Below, piece by piece: positions 35,531-48,358 of a stretch of DNA of 64,000 nt. The stretch lies in assembly GCA_032622095.1 (NCBI GenBank), contig CP136062.1, positions 54,543,849-54,607,848 of the forward strand. The letters run 5' to 3'. Every line of letters starts with the position of its first letter. The first letter of the stretch is position 1. The stretch comes from Siphonodentalium dalli (lineage: Eukaryota; Mollusca; Scaphopoda; Gadilida; Siphonodentaliidae). The notes beneath the pieces were generated by a model, which saw only the letters and a list, made by a program, of their open reading frames with translations, was not told the DNA's origin and made no database searches. Made by a program: the position numbers and the translations under genes.

Positions 35531-35967
35531 CGGTTAAAATTGTGAATTGGAACACAAGTACTAGTAGAATGTCTGCCGAACAGTCTCTTTAACCACAATA
35601 ATTTATGAAGAAATTATCTTGGCCATTTTTGTCGCAAGCATCCATAGCGACTCAACTCAAATGTTGAGTTATGTTCTGCATAAAACGGGAAAAAGATGAT
35701 AAAATAAAAAAAGAGTTTTCTCTGTATATGAGCTTTGGTAGCAAGTAAAGTGCAAGTGCACTCTGACCGACTTTAAAATCGCAGATGCACAGATTCCCAT
35801 GGATGGTAATAATTATCTGTGCCATTTAAAAAAATTTAACAAAATATGTAGGAATAATGCAGTTTCCCATGGTACTAAATGTCTGTGAAAGTTTTGAAAC
35901 AATTGACCAAAAATTATAGGAACAAAAGCTCAAAGTAATACCCCTGTATAATTTATTGAAAATTTTC

Positions 35968-36361
35968 TTAAAGGTACTCAATCGGATAAAACTCCTCTCA
36001 ATTACTATTTCAATGGCTTCGGGGGTAAAAAATATTTGATTCGAGTCGAGGAAGCCACCCATCAAAGCTCAGATTTATTAGATATCGAATTTAGAAATCT
36101 ATTATTTTTCATTATCAGGAATACTTTCCGTCCCAGAAGTTCCCCGAAAAAGCCGACCGACATACTCACGATACTAAATTCCATTGAACAAAATGTTGCT
36201 ATACAACAGATTTTGGGCAATTATATACGACAGTTCACAGTCGTCAGCATTATTTTTGGATAATTATTTGATTCTGATAACTAAAGTGACCTTTGATAAA
36301 AAAAAATTGTTGTTGGAATCTGTTGAGATGGGGACCCTCTGATCGGATTGAGTACCTTTAA
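35968..36361. mobile_element. TTAA-flanked MITE, AAAGGTACTCAATC family, copy 2
   Basis: TTAA at both ends, termini AAAGGTACTCAATCGGAT and the complement of ATCGGATTGAGTACCTTT. It matches the copy at 31234 internally. It interrupts a retroposon-like sequence whose tail resumes after 36362. Confidence 0.87.
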
Positions 36362-36590
36362 GTCAAAAAGGGGGATAACTAAAAACAATTGGACAGACCT
36401 CATAATCACAGGTGCACAGGTTATCATTGTGGTTGCTGTCTGTGCCAAGTTTCATGGAAAATGATTAAAAATGACTGAGAAAAACTCTGCACAAATTTGT
36501 GTCCATGGACAGACGGAGGGCTAAGATGTTTCCAGTATAACCCCCCACAACTTGCAGGTGGGGGGTATAATAATAATTTTGGAGGGCATT
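36362..36590 (+). mobile_element. Retroposon 3' tail with terminal hairpin and (TAA)n
   Basis: It contains CCAAGTTTCATGGAAAATGA, then GGACAGACGGAGGG, then a stable hairpin (CCCCCCACAACTTGCAGGTGG near 36540) and TATAATAATAAT. Wording near 35760-35830 (GCAGATGCACAGATTCCCAT) resembles the text near 36408 (CACAGGTGCACAGGTTATCA), so the element probably spans the MITE at 35968. The class is inferred. Confidence 0.5.
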
Positions 36591-37301
36591 AAATAATGTC
36601 CCGACAGTCAAGGACCACAAATAGGTCCAAGGGCTGTTAATAAAACATAACGCTCATGCATGTTATTATTATTAATACAACTCCGTCCTTGTGTGATCGG
36701 TGACACAGAATTCACTGGGCCGTGTGAGAACATTTGAAATTTGAACATACAAATTGCTAAATCCTATAGCATCTATTGAGTAGCCTCAAGGTTTTAGAAA
36801 CTTCAGACCTGACCTGTTGGTCTAACACAAATTATTCCACACTAATAGATTGTTTGATAATCAATCTACAAAAAGATTTCAACCTATTGTTTCTTGTGAA
36901 ATTTCCTATAAATGTACATGTCTGGAATTCAACGATATTTAGAACAGTTGAAATTTTTTACCAAGGTTGATGGACATAGGTTAATTGTAGCATTACCAGT
37001 CTCTGCCCCGGCTATAGGCTGATATGATATTCGCCGGACATTCGAAGGATATACTTTACACGATACCCTTTTGCTGTATACATTGGTCTTTATATCCAGT
37101 GATTCTGTCAGGCTAGTTTATGCAAGTCGAATTCCTGTTTTCACATACCTGCGACTGACGCGTGCGACAACTGAGGTTGTGGCTGATAGAGTTAAACCCA
37201 GTCGATTTAAAAATGTGCTTAATTGCGTCAGCCACAACCCCAGTGATTTATATAATATATATGATTTGAAACGTTGCGCCTATATATATAAACCCATCTA
37301 G

Positions 37302-37898
37302 CAGGGTTCGCTCTGCCACTTGCCAAATTTGCCAATGGCAAAAATAATTCACAGTTGGCAAAAAATATTTTCATTTGGCAAAAGTTTTGGCAAGTCACTT
37401 TTTAATTCCTTATTAATGAAGTTAAAAAATATCGGTCAATCAATACCATTCATTTTCGGAAATTATTACAATAGAATTATATTAGTTGTGTTTTATATGG
37501 TTTCGCAAAAGTTAACACCTCCATTAAGATGCAGTTAATTTGATATCATTAGTATCGACGGGTGGAGGGATTACCTCTATTTAGTGTGATGGTGGTGCTT
37601 ACATAGCTAATCTTCATATGATGTTCGCTTTTGATCAAGCAACGCTTCTACTATTGTATTGTTCGGTAATCGGTTTATTGTTGTATGATAAACCGTAATA
37701 GATGAGATCATAATCATTAACTAACTGCTTTTTTATCGATATCAAACAGTGAGTGTCGAAACATAAGACTCAGTCAAGGTTGCAGAAAATGATGCTATTG
37801 GGAATAATATTTGGCAAATTCTAAAAGAATTTGGCAAAAAATATTTTCATTTGGCAAATTATTTGGCAAATGTAAATTTCGTTCCAGCGCGGACCCTG
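37302..37898. mobile_element. hAT-type non-autonomous element with perfect 8-bp TSD
   Basis: Terminal repeats are CAGGGTTCGCTCTGC and the complement of CCAGCGCGGACCCTG. The flanks carry an exact 8-bp duplication CCATCTAG (37294-37301 and 37899-37906). CAGGG-type ends with 8-bp duplications are diagnostic of hAT transposons. The interior is AT-rich, with repeated TTTGGCAAAAAATATTTTCA at both ends, and encodes no transposase. A second copy fills 1-509. Confidence 0.92.
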
Positions 37899-38372
37899 CC
37901 ATCTAGCCTCATGCATCAACCGCATGTCTGTAATAGCAGCTTCATACCGACATGGGTTGGCAGTCTGTACATTTGTATTTATTGAATTTGTGTGCACCAG
38001 TCTCTGTCGAGACTAAGTCTGCATTAAGTATATGTGACTATAGTTATATACTGGTACGTATATACATCGTTCGTTCGAAGAGAGGTCCCTGTCGGTAATT
38101 GCCGCTCAGCAAATGCTGCACATGACATGTTCACCTGAATGGCGATCACCACCACCGGGCACTTGCAGTAAAAAGGGCAGTTCGTTCAAAGGGTACGAAG
38201 CCCCATGGCTACCCGTGGGCTTGCTATTGACAGAATTATAAGTAGAGGTGGAGATATTTATTCTTTCGATGTTTCGACACAAGTTTCCAACAACTGAGGT
38301 CTGTGATAACTTGTTCGAGCTATAAGAGGTGCAAAAACTAATTTTGGCTTTTGATGACTTGTGCATATTCCA

Positions 38373-38872
38373 TTAAAGGCACGTGAGGCCTTAGTTGTCA
38401 AAAATATTCATATTTGTTCCAATCACCGTAAACAGAAAAACATTAATACGCATACAGTTTCGTTCATATATACCACGACCATCGCGTAAACAGCATGTTA
38501 TCATAAAGACCTACTATATTCTACCTAAGCAAGAACCTGATTATGTTACAGAAGACAGCACAATGCTACTGGCTAATCACACAAATGGCATAAACGCTCT
38601 TTATTACTTCCATATCAGGAATTCACCAACAAAGAATGCTCTTTATGTTTACCATCATAATATAAACAAACACCAGAAAAGTAACGTTTGATGCTTTTGT
38701 TTACATAACAATGGTCAAACATATGACAATAACATACTGTTTATGCGATATTTCTTATTTGTATACGGACAAAGTATGTCTACATTTTGATGTTCTTTCT
38801 GTTTGTGGCGGTTTTTGACGGGTGGAAATATTTTCACAGGATACCCACCGCCAAGGCCAACCGTACCTTTAA
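38373..38872. mobile_element. TTAA-flanked MITE, AAAGGTACGG family, copy 1
   Basis: It is bounded by TTAA, with ends AAAGGCACGTGAGGCC and the complement of GGCCAACCGTACCTTT. It is present in inverted orientation at 51456-51960. The 98-codon open frame at 38395-38691 is not matched by an open frame in the other copy and is not considered a gene. Confidence 0.85.
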
Positions 38873-39978
38873 TTCGAAACTAGGTGTTGTTGGAAATTGG
38901 AAATATGTAAGGCCAAAAGGAGGAATACCTGAGTTTAGGGTAACATGAGGGAAAAAAACAGGGGCGGGCGGGCGGTACTTCATTTTATTTTATTTTTTCA
39001 TTTTATTTTTCACTGGGAATAGTATTTAAGTATTCGTGCCTTCTAATCGTCTGCCAGTGTCACTCGTATATAGCTTGGGCAAGTCATTGTCACACTAATC
39101 AATGTCATGGTAGCTTTAATAAGTTTAATGGTGTTGCAGAAGTTCAATGACATGTATACAGCGTGATATTAAATGATATTATATATAGAATAAGTGTCTA
39201 GTGTTGGAAATTAAACGGTTTATGTTCACGTTGAAGCTCGGATATTACAGGCCAAATCCTACGAGTGGACATATTACTTTTCAATTTCCCACACAAGACA
39301 CTTATGATACCGGTATTTTGTTTATCCACCGACTCGAATACTAAGACATTTTGTGAAATATTCAACTCAGAAGGTGAATTTAACAAGAGTTCCTCTATTG
39401 GAAATGGCACATACATGCGGAAACGCCAACGTGACGTACATAACATAATCAATATGCAAAGCGGTGGTGGCATTAACACCTGTAAAACAAAGTAAGCACC
39501 AAGAACAATATATGTGCATTGATTACCCTATGACTGTTGCATTCGGATCAGGGCGACACAGAAGATGTTGATTCATCGGGTCCGGCTTTCTGTAGAACTA
39601 ATGAATATTTAATGAGAAATAGTTCTACTAGGAAAAAATTAAGTTCTACCAGGCACATACCACTCCTACTGCATGAGTACATACAGACTCAATCATGTTA
39701 CGTCAGGCTATAATTTTCAGGATGGATGCGGTGAGAGGTGGATAAACTATAATAATGGAATTTTGAGCTTTGGGTCGATTTCAAAAGTGTCAGAATTATA
39801 TTTAATCCGACATTTTATTACTATATGTCCTTTTCTGTCAGTTCAGAATCCGTGTGGTACCGGTTCACGCACGACAACATGTCTGTGCTATAGTTGACAG
39901 GCGCCATGATGTTTCTATTCTGATTCATATGAACGCATTTGTGAAGTTTAATAGCTAAAACTCAGGATCTATCCGCAC

Positions 39979-40901
39979 ACGGAAGTGTTTCCGCCATATT
40001 CAATCGACATGTGCAATCGGCAAAATATCCGGTTACTTTCGATTTGCTAGTTAATACATATTCCGGCACAAGTATCGGTTGATTCACTTGTTGGACATCA
40101 CAGAATTCTGTGATGGACAACTGTTCCGCGAATCAACCAAAACTGCACAGTTTTGTGCTACAGGTCACGTGTCCGCTGTCCAAAAATAGCATCAGCTTCG
40201 TTTACGAAATTCACTTCCTGGTTTTACAAGTTGATTTTTCCAAATTAAACCAATGCAAACCATTTACTGGCACATTTAACGATGTATATCGTAAATTATA
40301 TTGATAATGAACACAAAAATATAATGTTTATTTAATCATGTCCACAAATGGTCACATAGTTAGTGTGAATTTGCTGGAGGCGTAATTTCTTCAACTTATT
40401 TTCTATTTTTAGATACAGTCCTTCACTTTACATATATAAAAATATAAATTCTCTTCAAAATCATTAAACTGATTTATATTGGAATTCAGTTTCAGTAGCC
40501 CAAAACCCTTCTTATAAATTTATTAACAAACTGGTTTATTTCAGGATGTTAAATGGGTATAAACATCGTTCATATCATCGAAAAACTATTTCCAACCGGT
40601 TATTAAAGCATCAATTTAATGGGCGCAGCCATTTTGGAATTAGCCGATGACGTCACGTCACAGCTCGGCACAGATCTGCACCACCTCCCGAGGTGGTGCA
40701 GATCTGTGCTGTCCATCACAGTTCCGTCACATGTTCTGCCGTGGTTGATTGGGGAAATAAGGTGTCCATCACAGAATTGTGCTGTCCAACAAGTGAATCA
40801 ACCGGGCCCCTGGTTTCCGCTTTCGAGAAATCGACGAGGTTTGCCGAACAATGACGAGGTAATACGAATATACTACCAACAACAATGGCGGCACTTCCGT
40901 T
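39979..40901. mobile_element. Foldback element with central perfect hairpin
   Basis: Arms of ~155 bp (39981-40135 and 40738-40899) are reverse complements, with a GGAAGTG...CCGCCAT terminus and a TTGATTCACTTGTTGGACA box in common. Near the right arm is a perfect 42-bp palindrome (40668-40709). Short dyads (ACAGAATTCTGTG at 40100 and CACAGAATTGTGCTGTCC at 40769) add to the structure. It has no coding capacity. Confidence 0.75.
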
Positions 40902-41499
40902 TTTCGTGAATTGACGATATTTGCAAGGAAATGGTTTACTTGTTTAAGCTAATTCCGTAGTCGCGAATTCCTAATTACAAAAAAATCAAATGAAGTTGGA
41001 GGAAATTTTTGAAAAACGATAAAATGGAATTTGGCGGCAGGTTTTGAGTAGGGGCGGGCGGGTTACCCTAAACACAGGTATTCTTCGTTTTGGCCTAATA
41101 CTATCTACTTAGTGAGCTTTCAGACAACCACGATTCAATCATAAGTGGAAGGATTTTCGTCGTAGGAAGTAACCGATAGTTAGCATGCTCACGTCAAAAT
41201 CACAAGTAAAAAAATAATATCAAGCACCATTTGATTTTAGATTCAAAATTGTGTCGTATCCACTGTTACAATGTTTCATATGATTCTAGTGCCAATAAAC
41301 TTATCTTATCTTGTGACATAAGCACAGTCGTGTGTACATAAAAATCGTGGCTGAAAAGATCGCAAGGTAATCAATCACATGCTATACAAACAACCTACTC
41401 AGCTGAACAAAACAAGTCTCCACTACTTTAACCGTGGTGTGGTTAGTGTTGCCACCGCGGCCAAAATGCAAAACCTTCTACACTGATGCTCCACCTACT

Positions 41500-42070
41500 A
41501 ACTACAGTTGGGCCGCAGTGTACTTGCCAGTCGGCCATGGTGTACATATAGTTGCCACAGTGTACGTTCATTAACCCTTCACCCAACAGAACGGCCCTGT
41601 GCCAATGCATTCTCTTATATATGCGAGTCGACCAATGCGAGGCGACCTATGGTCGAATCGCATATATAAGAGAATGCATTGGCATTGGAATGCAGGGCAT
41701 AACTATAACTATCACAATGTGGTCAAGGAGCCGGTTCCAATGATATCCATATTTGTATGGTTCTATTGAGACAGACTGAAGATATTTTAGGCTGTTGAAG
41801 CTTTATTTGGCCGGTTTTGGCCGGTTTGTTGGGTAAAGGGTTAAACTGAAAAAAGACGATACAAACTAGAAATCTAACCATGTTGTACATGCCATTCGGC
41901 TCCATTGTAGTTGCCTTTCGGCCATGGTGCACTTGCCATTCGGCCGCAGTGTATATACTTCCCGTTCGGCCGTGGTGTACTTGCCATTCGGCCGCGGTTC
42001 ACTTGCCGTTCGGCCGCAGTGCTCAACTGCTACAGTTACAAACTCTTGACTCCGCGGCCGAACGGCAAAT
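41500..42070. repeat. ~22-bp CATTCGGCCGC minisatellite
   Basis: Units such as CATTCGGCCGCAGTGTACTT recur on both sides of the piggyBac-like MITE at 41571-41844. Related units occur at about 59575-59690. They are GC-rich compared with the neighbourhood. Confidence 0.8.
41571..41844. mobile_element. piggyBac-like MITE, short form
   Basis: TTAA flanks and the same ends as the element at 25501. It has one palindrome (41601-41693), expanded to 93 bp by a partial internal duplication around the loop. It is inserted in the 22-bp minisatellite. Confidence 0.87.
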
Positions 42071-42994
42071 ACAATGTGTGCCAATGGACAATTGTTTTGC
42101 CCGACAGTCCAGCGGGTACGAGTACTACTAGTACGATATCAATCATCGACATCATGACGTACGACAACATGTCAACATCGCAATCATGATCTCATCGGGC
42201 CACGATTCCTCCACTTACGTCAGCTGTCATATACGATTGTATCATGGTTGTCTGAATGTTCACTTATAGGCAGTTATTAATAAATAATATAAATGTATTT
42301 TAATTATTTATCACTCACTGTTCTGTGTTCAGAACTCGACAGAACTTTCACTGAAAGTTTCAGAATGCCTGTGCGTGCATGTTGCCAGTGAACAGTCAGT
42401 GAGTGACAGCCTGTTGGAGTTTTTTTCATTTAGAAAAATGAATATGTAGGCATACTTCACATTGTTGACAACTGAGTATAATTTAAGGAATAGTACTGCA
42501 GAAAGTGCAGTATACGTGTTGTCGAACACGAAATTATGCGAATTTTTACGGCAGAAATAGAAGGTCAAGGTCGCAGGGAAAGGTAATTTCCGGACACATT
42601 TGTTCGATACCTTTACCGGATTCCGGCTTCCATACTAAGACTAAATAACTTTTGAAATTTGGATATATAGTTATTAGTTCCAACTGCTAGTATAAAATAA
42701 CATTACCAATTGATGATGAGTCGAGTGTAAATTCCAGGACTAACGCATTAGCCTACTGTTTCGTCGAATTTACCTTCAATTAACATTATGTAGGGCCTAC
42801 GAAGTATCTAATTACGTTCTTCGTATGTTTGCATAAATATTCTCACCTTTACTAAAGATATTCTTCTTGTATAACGGCTCAAATTCAGTGGTCTTGGTCC
42901 TTATTGGAGTCGAAACGGTGATCAACACCAACAAACCAATATGGCTTCCAAACTGAGGCAACACGTGTAGAATGAGTGTTCAGTATCAGTGCGC

Positions 42995-43125
42995 ATGTCA
43001 ATAGTACTCGATACACATATATGTTCAAGTGTTTACACATATATGTGTAAATATAGAAAAACATACACAACATGTGTATACACATGTATACAATACTGTA
43101 TAGATATTGGAGGTACACACCATGT
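42995..43125. repeat. Short TACACATATATGTGTA palindrome patch
   Basis: Several ACACATATATGTGT-type dyads like those at 28384-28800. Confidence 0.65.
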
Positions 43126-43937
43126 GTCCAGCGCCAATGGCATTCTACCTACACAGTAGTTTGCAGAGAGTACTATGGGTGTATTCTATATATAACCCAA
43201 ATATGTCTAGAGATGCGACCGAATATGGTGAAATAACACAATATGAGGGGGGTACAGTGGCAGACTGCCAGCGTCCTCTACAGACGTAATGTGACGTAAG
43301 GACGTAAGGTAACAATCAACGATGAATTATGATAACGGCGTGCACATATTTGCCGGTGATCGCAAAACGAGGCCACTTGCACTAATTGCTAGTGTCCGTG
43401 TTGTCCTTGATACGAATTGTGTATCTGGAGAGCCATTGGCAGAAGAATTTGTTCTTAGCGATTGTCATACACACCTAATTAGACATGTGTACGCTTCTCC
43501 GTTATATAACTCATGACGAGGTACAAAGAGTCCCGAAGGTAGTAATTATAGTTCTCAGGTAAGAAATGTGGGAGCTAGGGGAAGGGCAAAATGGACACAG
43601 ACAGTGTCGCCAACATCACCAAACGTATATAAGATTTTTGGAGGCACGGACTCGGTATGAGTATTCGTTTCTTCAAATGTGCTTAGATCAATGATCTTGA
43701 ACAATTTTTTATTTATTATCGAAATTGCCTCTTATTGGTCAGATTGACACACTGAGAGGTCCCGATTTTCGCCCATGTAGGGGTTAGAACCCGTGCCAAC
43801 ATCGTCCAGTCCAGACTGCGATGATCGTATGTCCACTATATCGATGTAATATAGTTGTTTAATAGTGACGTTGCTTGTATCACGATAAGGATCTTGGCAG
43901 CAGTTATAGTGGATAGTCTTTTTTAGCGTTGATAAAG

Positions 43938-43971
<34 letters not shown>
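43938..43971. repeat. (AT)n microsatellite
   Basis: About 16 uninterrupted AT units. Confidence 0.92.
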
Positions 43972-43975
<4 letters not shown>

Positions 43976-45256
43976 GTCAATTAGTATATATAAGCTATTA
44001 TTATGTAAATGTAGTACTTACAAAGCATATGAAATACAATCTAACTCGCCGAGTAGTCCAGTTAGTTAATATATATATATGAACATTCTCAAGTATTTTC
44101 AAAAACCTATTTCAATCAAGGCAATACTTTACCACCAGGGACGTGTGTCAATGGTGGATCCCCAAGATACAAATTGGACATGTTATGCCTGACAAAACAT
44201 TGCAACTTGCCCCGACCAAAACGGAAGGCAATAAGATATATCGCTTGTCGCAAAGATTACTTGTTTTGTCGCGAAGATGGATAATTTAAATTACACACAT
44301 CGTCTGCTTATATCTTCGGGTGCCATGGTAGCCTCAACCCAAAGTGACCAATTAGCGACGATTCGACGAGTACGTAACATACATACTGTGATCTAAACAT
44401 AAAAGACAATTACAAATGACCAATCGCTGACTGAGATACAAGTCGCGATGCACGTGGCTCCAGCCGCCGACTGACGTCACGTGCAGTAACTGCAGCTCAA
44501 TCAATGTTGATGGGGTATAACCGTGTATATTTCTATACTTCAATCGAAGTTCAAAGATATCAAACGATCAATTTACGTCACCGCAAATACATTATCTATT
44601 ATTTCCCCATGAGTAGTGTTCTTTCAAACATGCCCACACTGATAAACATGACACTGACAAAATGTCTTTTCTCGGGTGGAACCAAATTATGGTTTATCAA
44701 GATGTAGTGGCGAAAATTGTATTAGTAATGGAACCTGCATGGTAGTCATGTTGTGCCTGGCTCTTAATGACATATTATGTACTTATTCGGGTACGTGAAA
44801 CTGATAAGATAGTATCCAGGAGCTATGCCAACTGTAGGAATTTAGCATTCTACTAACATCACCGTAAATCTGAAGCAAATCGACGGTACCACTCCATAGA
44901 AAACATCGTCTGAACAACGCTCAATTGTAAATATTTACTACTCGATTCGGGACGCATCAATCGGAGATAAACTGTCGAAAATGATTTCGCCATCGAGAGT
45001 CACTGCATTTAATTAATACATTGTATATAAGAATGACGGCATTTATTGTTAATTTGGAATAATATTAGTAAAAATACCTACTTTGAACAAGATTAATCTA
45101 CATTTCTATACGATCACCCTACCGGAGTGTTTCAAAACACTTTAATAATGAGTCCACAAAGCAAACATAACACCCACAAAATTATAGCATATCGCCCTGA
45201 TTCTATAGACTATCGATGGAAACATCAGAATGTTGACTTTAATTTTAATTACATTA

Positions 45257-45750
45257 TTAACCCTTTCAGTGCCAGGGGCCGATCTCATCGGCCCTAATTT
45301 ACGGTCTGTAAAATCGGCCCTAAAAAAAATTAAAAATTAAAAAACAATTTTATTTTTTTGATTTTGTTTGTTTTTTTGTTGTTGAAATTCTTTTTGGGTA
45401 TGCTTAAGCATGCTATAGCGAATTTAAAAACAAACTGGATAACACCTTAGGGGCATGTTATAACTCAAAACTATCACCAAGTATTCATAGTAATAATTTT
45501 GATGCCCATGAAAAACGTAAGGTTCCCTGGCACTAACCATACAAAATAAGTCTCTTAAAGAATATAAGAAAAAAATATTAAAATTGTAAAAAATTGTAAT
45601 AAATAATAACAAATGATGAAAAATTGTTAGGCCAATGCATTCTCTTATATATGCGAGGCGACCTATGGTCGACTCGCATATATAAGAGAATGCATTGGCA
45701 CAGGGTATATGGGTTGATACAAAAATCGGACCTGGCACTCAAAGGGTTAA
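45257..45750. mobile_element. piggyBac-like MITE with different ends but same palindrome
   Basis: TTAA flanks with ends TTAACCCTTTCAGTGCCAGG and the complement of CCTGGCACTCAAAGGGTTAA. Past the first ten bases these ends are unlike those of the elements at 25501 and 41571. The internal A-rich spacer (ATAAGAAAAAAATATTAAAA) and the 69-bp palindrome at 45631-45699 are shared with 25501. No transposase is present. Confidence 0.86.
45631..45699. repeat. 69-bp palindrome, copy d
   Basis: Identical to 25732-25800 across 69 bases by eye. Confidence 0.93.
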
Positions 45751-45892
45751 ACATCATATCCCCATATTCCACACTGTGTATACACTTAAATGCGGATATG
45801 TGCCACATCACGTTATCTGTATACAGGTGTTATGCTTGTTTTGTGGACTCAATATTAAGAGCCAGGCACAACATGGCTACCAGATTATACAT

Positions 45893-47440
45893 CCATATTT
45901 CGGTGTGCATTTTTTTACGCTGCCAAATTGAAAATAAAAATGGAGCGTATTTCAAAGTAATTATATTATTTCTCCACGTCATTAATCAGATCAAATATTA
46001 ATTATGTCATAGTGCTATCGATAAAAATGTGGCGTATTTCAAAGTAATTATATTTTTTCTCCACGTCATTAATCAGATCAGATATTATGTCATAGTGCTA
46101 TCGATAAAAATGGGGCTTACGCCCGAAAAAAGTAACACACAAAGCTGCACCTCATTGATAATTCTGTTCGAATACGGGAAGAAAGGTCATTATTTTTTTT
46201 TATCGGCGTCATTGTAAGAATATTGCTCATACAATACAATAAGCTACTTTCTAAAATACTTTCGATAAATATATACTACATTGGCTGCGGACACACGTAT
46301 CACAGTACTCAGTAGCGATGGCATAGGTGTGACAATTTATTATGGTGGAGTTTGGTGACAATTGGTCGTCATAATTAATATGCCATAGCCAGCCATGTTG
46401 CCCGCTGAGTTTCTGCACAATGAGTCGACAGGACCAATGAACACATTGCGTTTCACCAAGGTTGATTTCTACTCATTACGTTTTGCAAAATTGTATTCGC
46501 TACGATATATATAATTGCACGATCGATCGTCCAGAATTGTGTTTTGACCGTGGCCAGGTGCCAATTCCTCGTTCACTCACATATCGTGCACGTGGTACGT
46601 CTTTTTCTATTATCTCAATGCATGTTATCTACTTATATTAATTTCATGAGTATTAAGACAGTTCCCCAATTGCGTCTTTTTATTTTGCGATATTTAGTTC
46701 TACGAATTAGGTTTGACTCACTTACATTTCCTGAGAAATTATAAGGGCGATCTGTTCTTAGTAAGAACAATCATGACTGTTGACAGAAATGGGTTATTCA
46801 TTAATTTATCAAGTGGACTTGTGTGTTAGCATGCAAAATATAACACCGCGTGTTGAGTAAAGATCAGCAGCGACAAGCCATTCAGGTAGACACATGCTTG
46901 AGAGATCGATCGTCGCTGGTAGAGATTGGTAGACTCATTATGTGAATTTGCAACTGGCGACATGGCTTGCTATGGCATATTAATTATGACGACCAACTGT
47001 CACCAAACTCCACCATAATAAATTGTAACACCTACTATGAAATTCGATACTGTGGTACGTGTGTCCGCAGCCAATAGATACATAAATGGTCAATTATTCT
47101 TAAAATACCACTTGCATATGTTTGATTCCGAATCGTGTGGAGAAGATTAACACCATACAACAATCAACTTGAGAAAAACTGTTGTGATGACGACATATTG
47201 ATTGTTCCAGTCTCCGAAAAGAAATTTCGAAGAAGTGCTGATTTGTGCCCCACTTTTACAATGAAAGCACGAAACCTGAGCCCATTTATATCGACAACAT
47301 TATATCTGGTCTGCTTGGAGCGTGAATAAATAATCGAATTACTTTGAAATATACGCTCCATTTTGATTTGCAATTCGACAGTGTAGAAAAATGCGCACGA
47401 GAACGGTACGTGTAACTACCGAAATATGTAGTCTGCTTTT
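45893..47440. mobile_element. Foldback-type inverted repeat, ~0.5-kb arms
   Basis: The left arm 45893-46410 and right arm 46950-47440 are reverse complements. Shared boxes include AATGGAGCGTATTTCAAAGT / complement at 47343, and TTATGGTGGAGTTTGGTGAC (46339) / GTCACCAAACTCCACCATAA (46998). The left arm holds an ~85-bp tandem duplication (45934-46104), absent on the right. The 0.54-kb spacer is single-copy. Confidence 0.83.
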
Positions 47441-47873
47441 ATCACCTTCACATCCCTCCAAAGGAATAATAGACCATTCCGATGTACACTATTTTAACTG
47501 ACTGGGAGAATCCATTTAGAATAGAAAAGGTTAATCGCACATTGCTATCAACGTAACGTTACAATAACTGGACACTATACTAGGGAGACTATATTACGGT
47601 AACGTATAAGTATTGGTGTCATCGAAATGTTATATGCTACTGCCATAACAGTTTAAAAATTGCATATCGCTTTCCTAAACTCTCTGTGTAGATAAATAAT
47701 ATAATAATAATTTGTGGTCAGAGACTTAGTCAACAGAAGCTTCTATTACTCGGAACTAATTTTTCTCTCAAAGTATTTGTAATGAATTGGAAGACAAGTT
47801 GGCTATTTATAGAAATTCACACTATTTGTGTTGATATCTGTCTTTTAAAACACCTTCTATGTGAAATATACAT

Positions 47874-48030
47874 CGAATCCGTATTTAAGACGATTGGGTC
47901 ACGATAAGAACATGAAAACGAATAGTGATAGGAATATCAAATGCATGCAATAATACGACAAATCATGAGGTTGATTCTCAATTGGAATACAAGCTGAAAG
48001 ATTCAGAAAGGGACGTTTGTGCAAAAATAA
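47874..48030 (+). pseudogene. Fragment of RLE-type LINE (same unit as 48900-49075)
   Basis: CATCGAATCCGTATTTAAGA and later TTGGAATACAAGCTGAAAGA match the unit at 48940-49065 in order, with decay. It is a degraded partial copy of the retrotransposon described at 48818-50260. Confidence 0.65.
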
Positions 48031-48358
48031 ACCACAAACGTGGATTTCTGTTTTGAAAAGTGCGTCATATTGACATGTATGAGTGGTGCAATAACAAAAT
48101 CAACAGGCAATATGGAAGTAAAAAATAGTTGGGTTATACATGTACAAGAGTTAGGTCAGGCTGATGTATATCAATATCTATGAATGGATGAGAGCACAGA
48201 AGTCGATCAGTAAATCATGAAAAACAAATTAGAAGCTGAAAACACTTAAAGAGTCAGACAATCACTTAGCTGTGATGCGAGAAACAATATAGTTGCAATT
48301 AATACTGTTGATTTGCCAGTTTAAACATATAGTTTCGGTATTATCGACTGGACAAGCA

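Larger units (their letters stand above)
41109..42266. mobile_element. ACGTTCAGACGACCACGAT-family MITE split by repeats
   Basis: The left part (41109-~41400) begins TTAGTGAGCTTTCAGACAAC and the right part (~42115-42266) ends ATCATGGTTGTCTGAATGTT. They match the halves of the complete copy at 56641-57018. The inserted 0.7 kb holds a minisatellite and a piggyBac-like MITE. Confidence 0.75.

Noticed and set aside
38395-38691. 98-codon open frame
   Set aside because: It lies within a MITE whose other copy (51456) does not keep the frame open.
39673-39897. Cys-containing open frame ending NPCGTGSRTTTCLCYS
   Set aside because: Looks vaguely extracellular but lacks splice sites, domain spacing and continuity with neighbours.
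43107-43516. Two short open frames with mixed composition
   Set aside because: No recognisable motif, splice context or repeat relation; likely chance.
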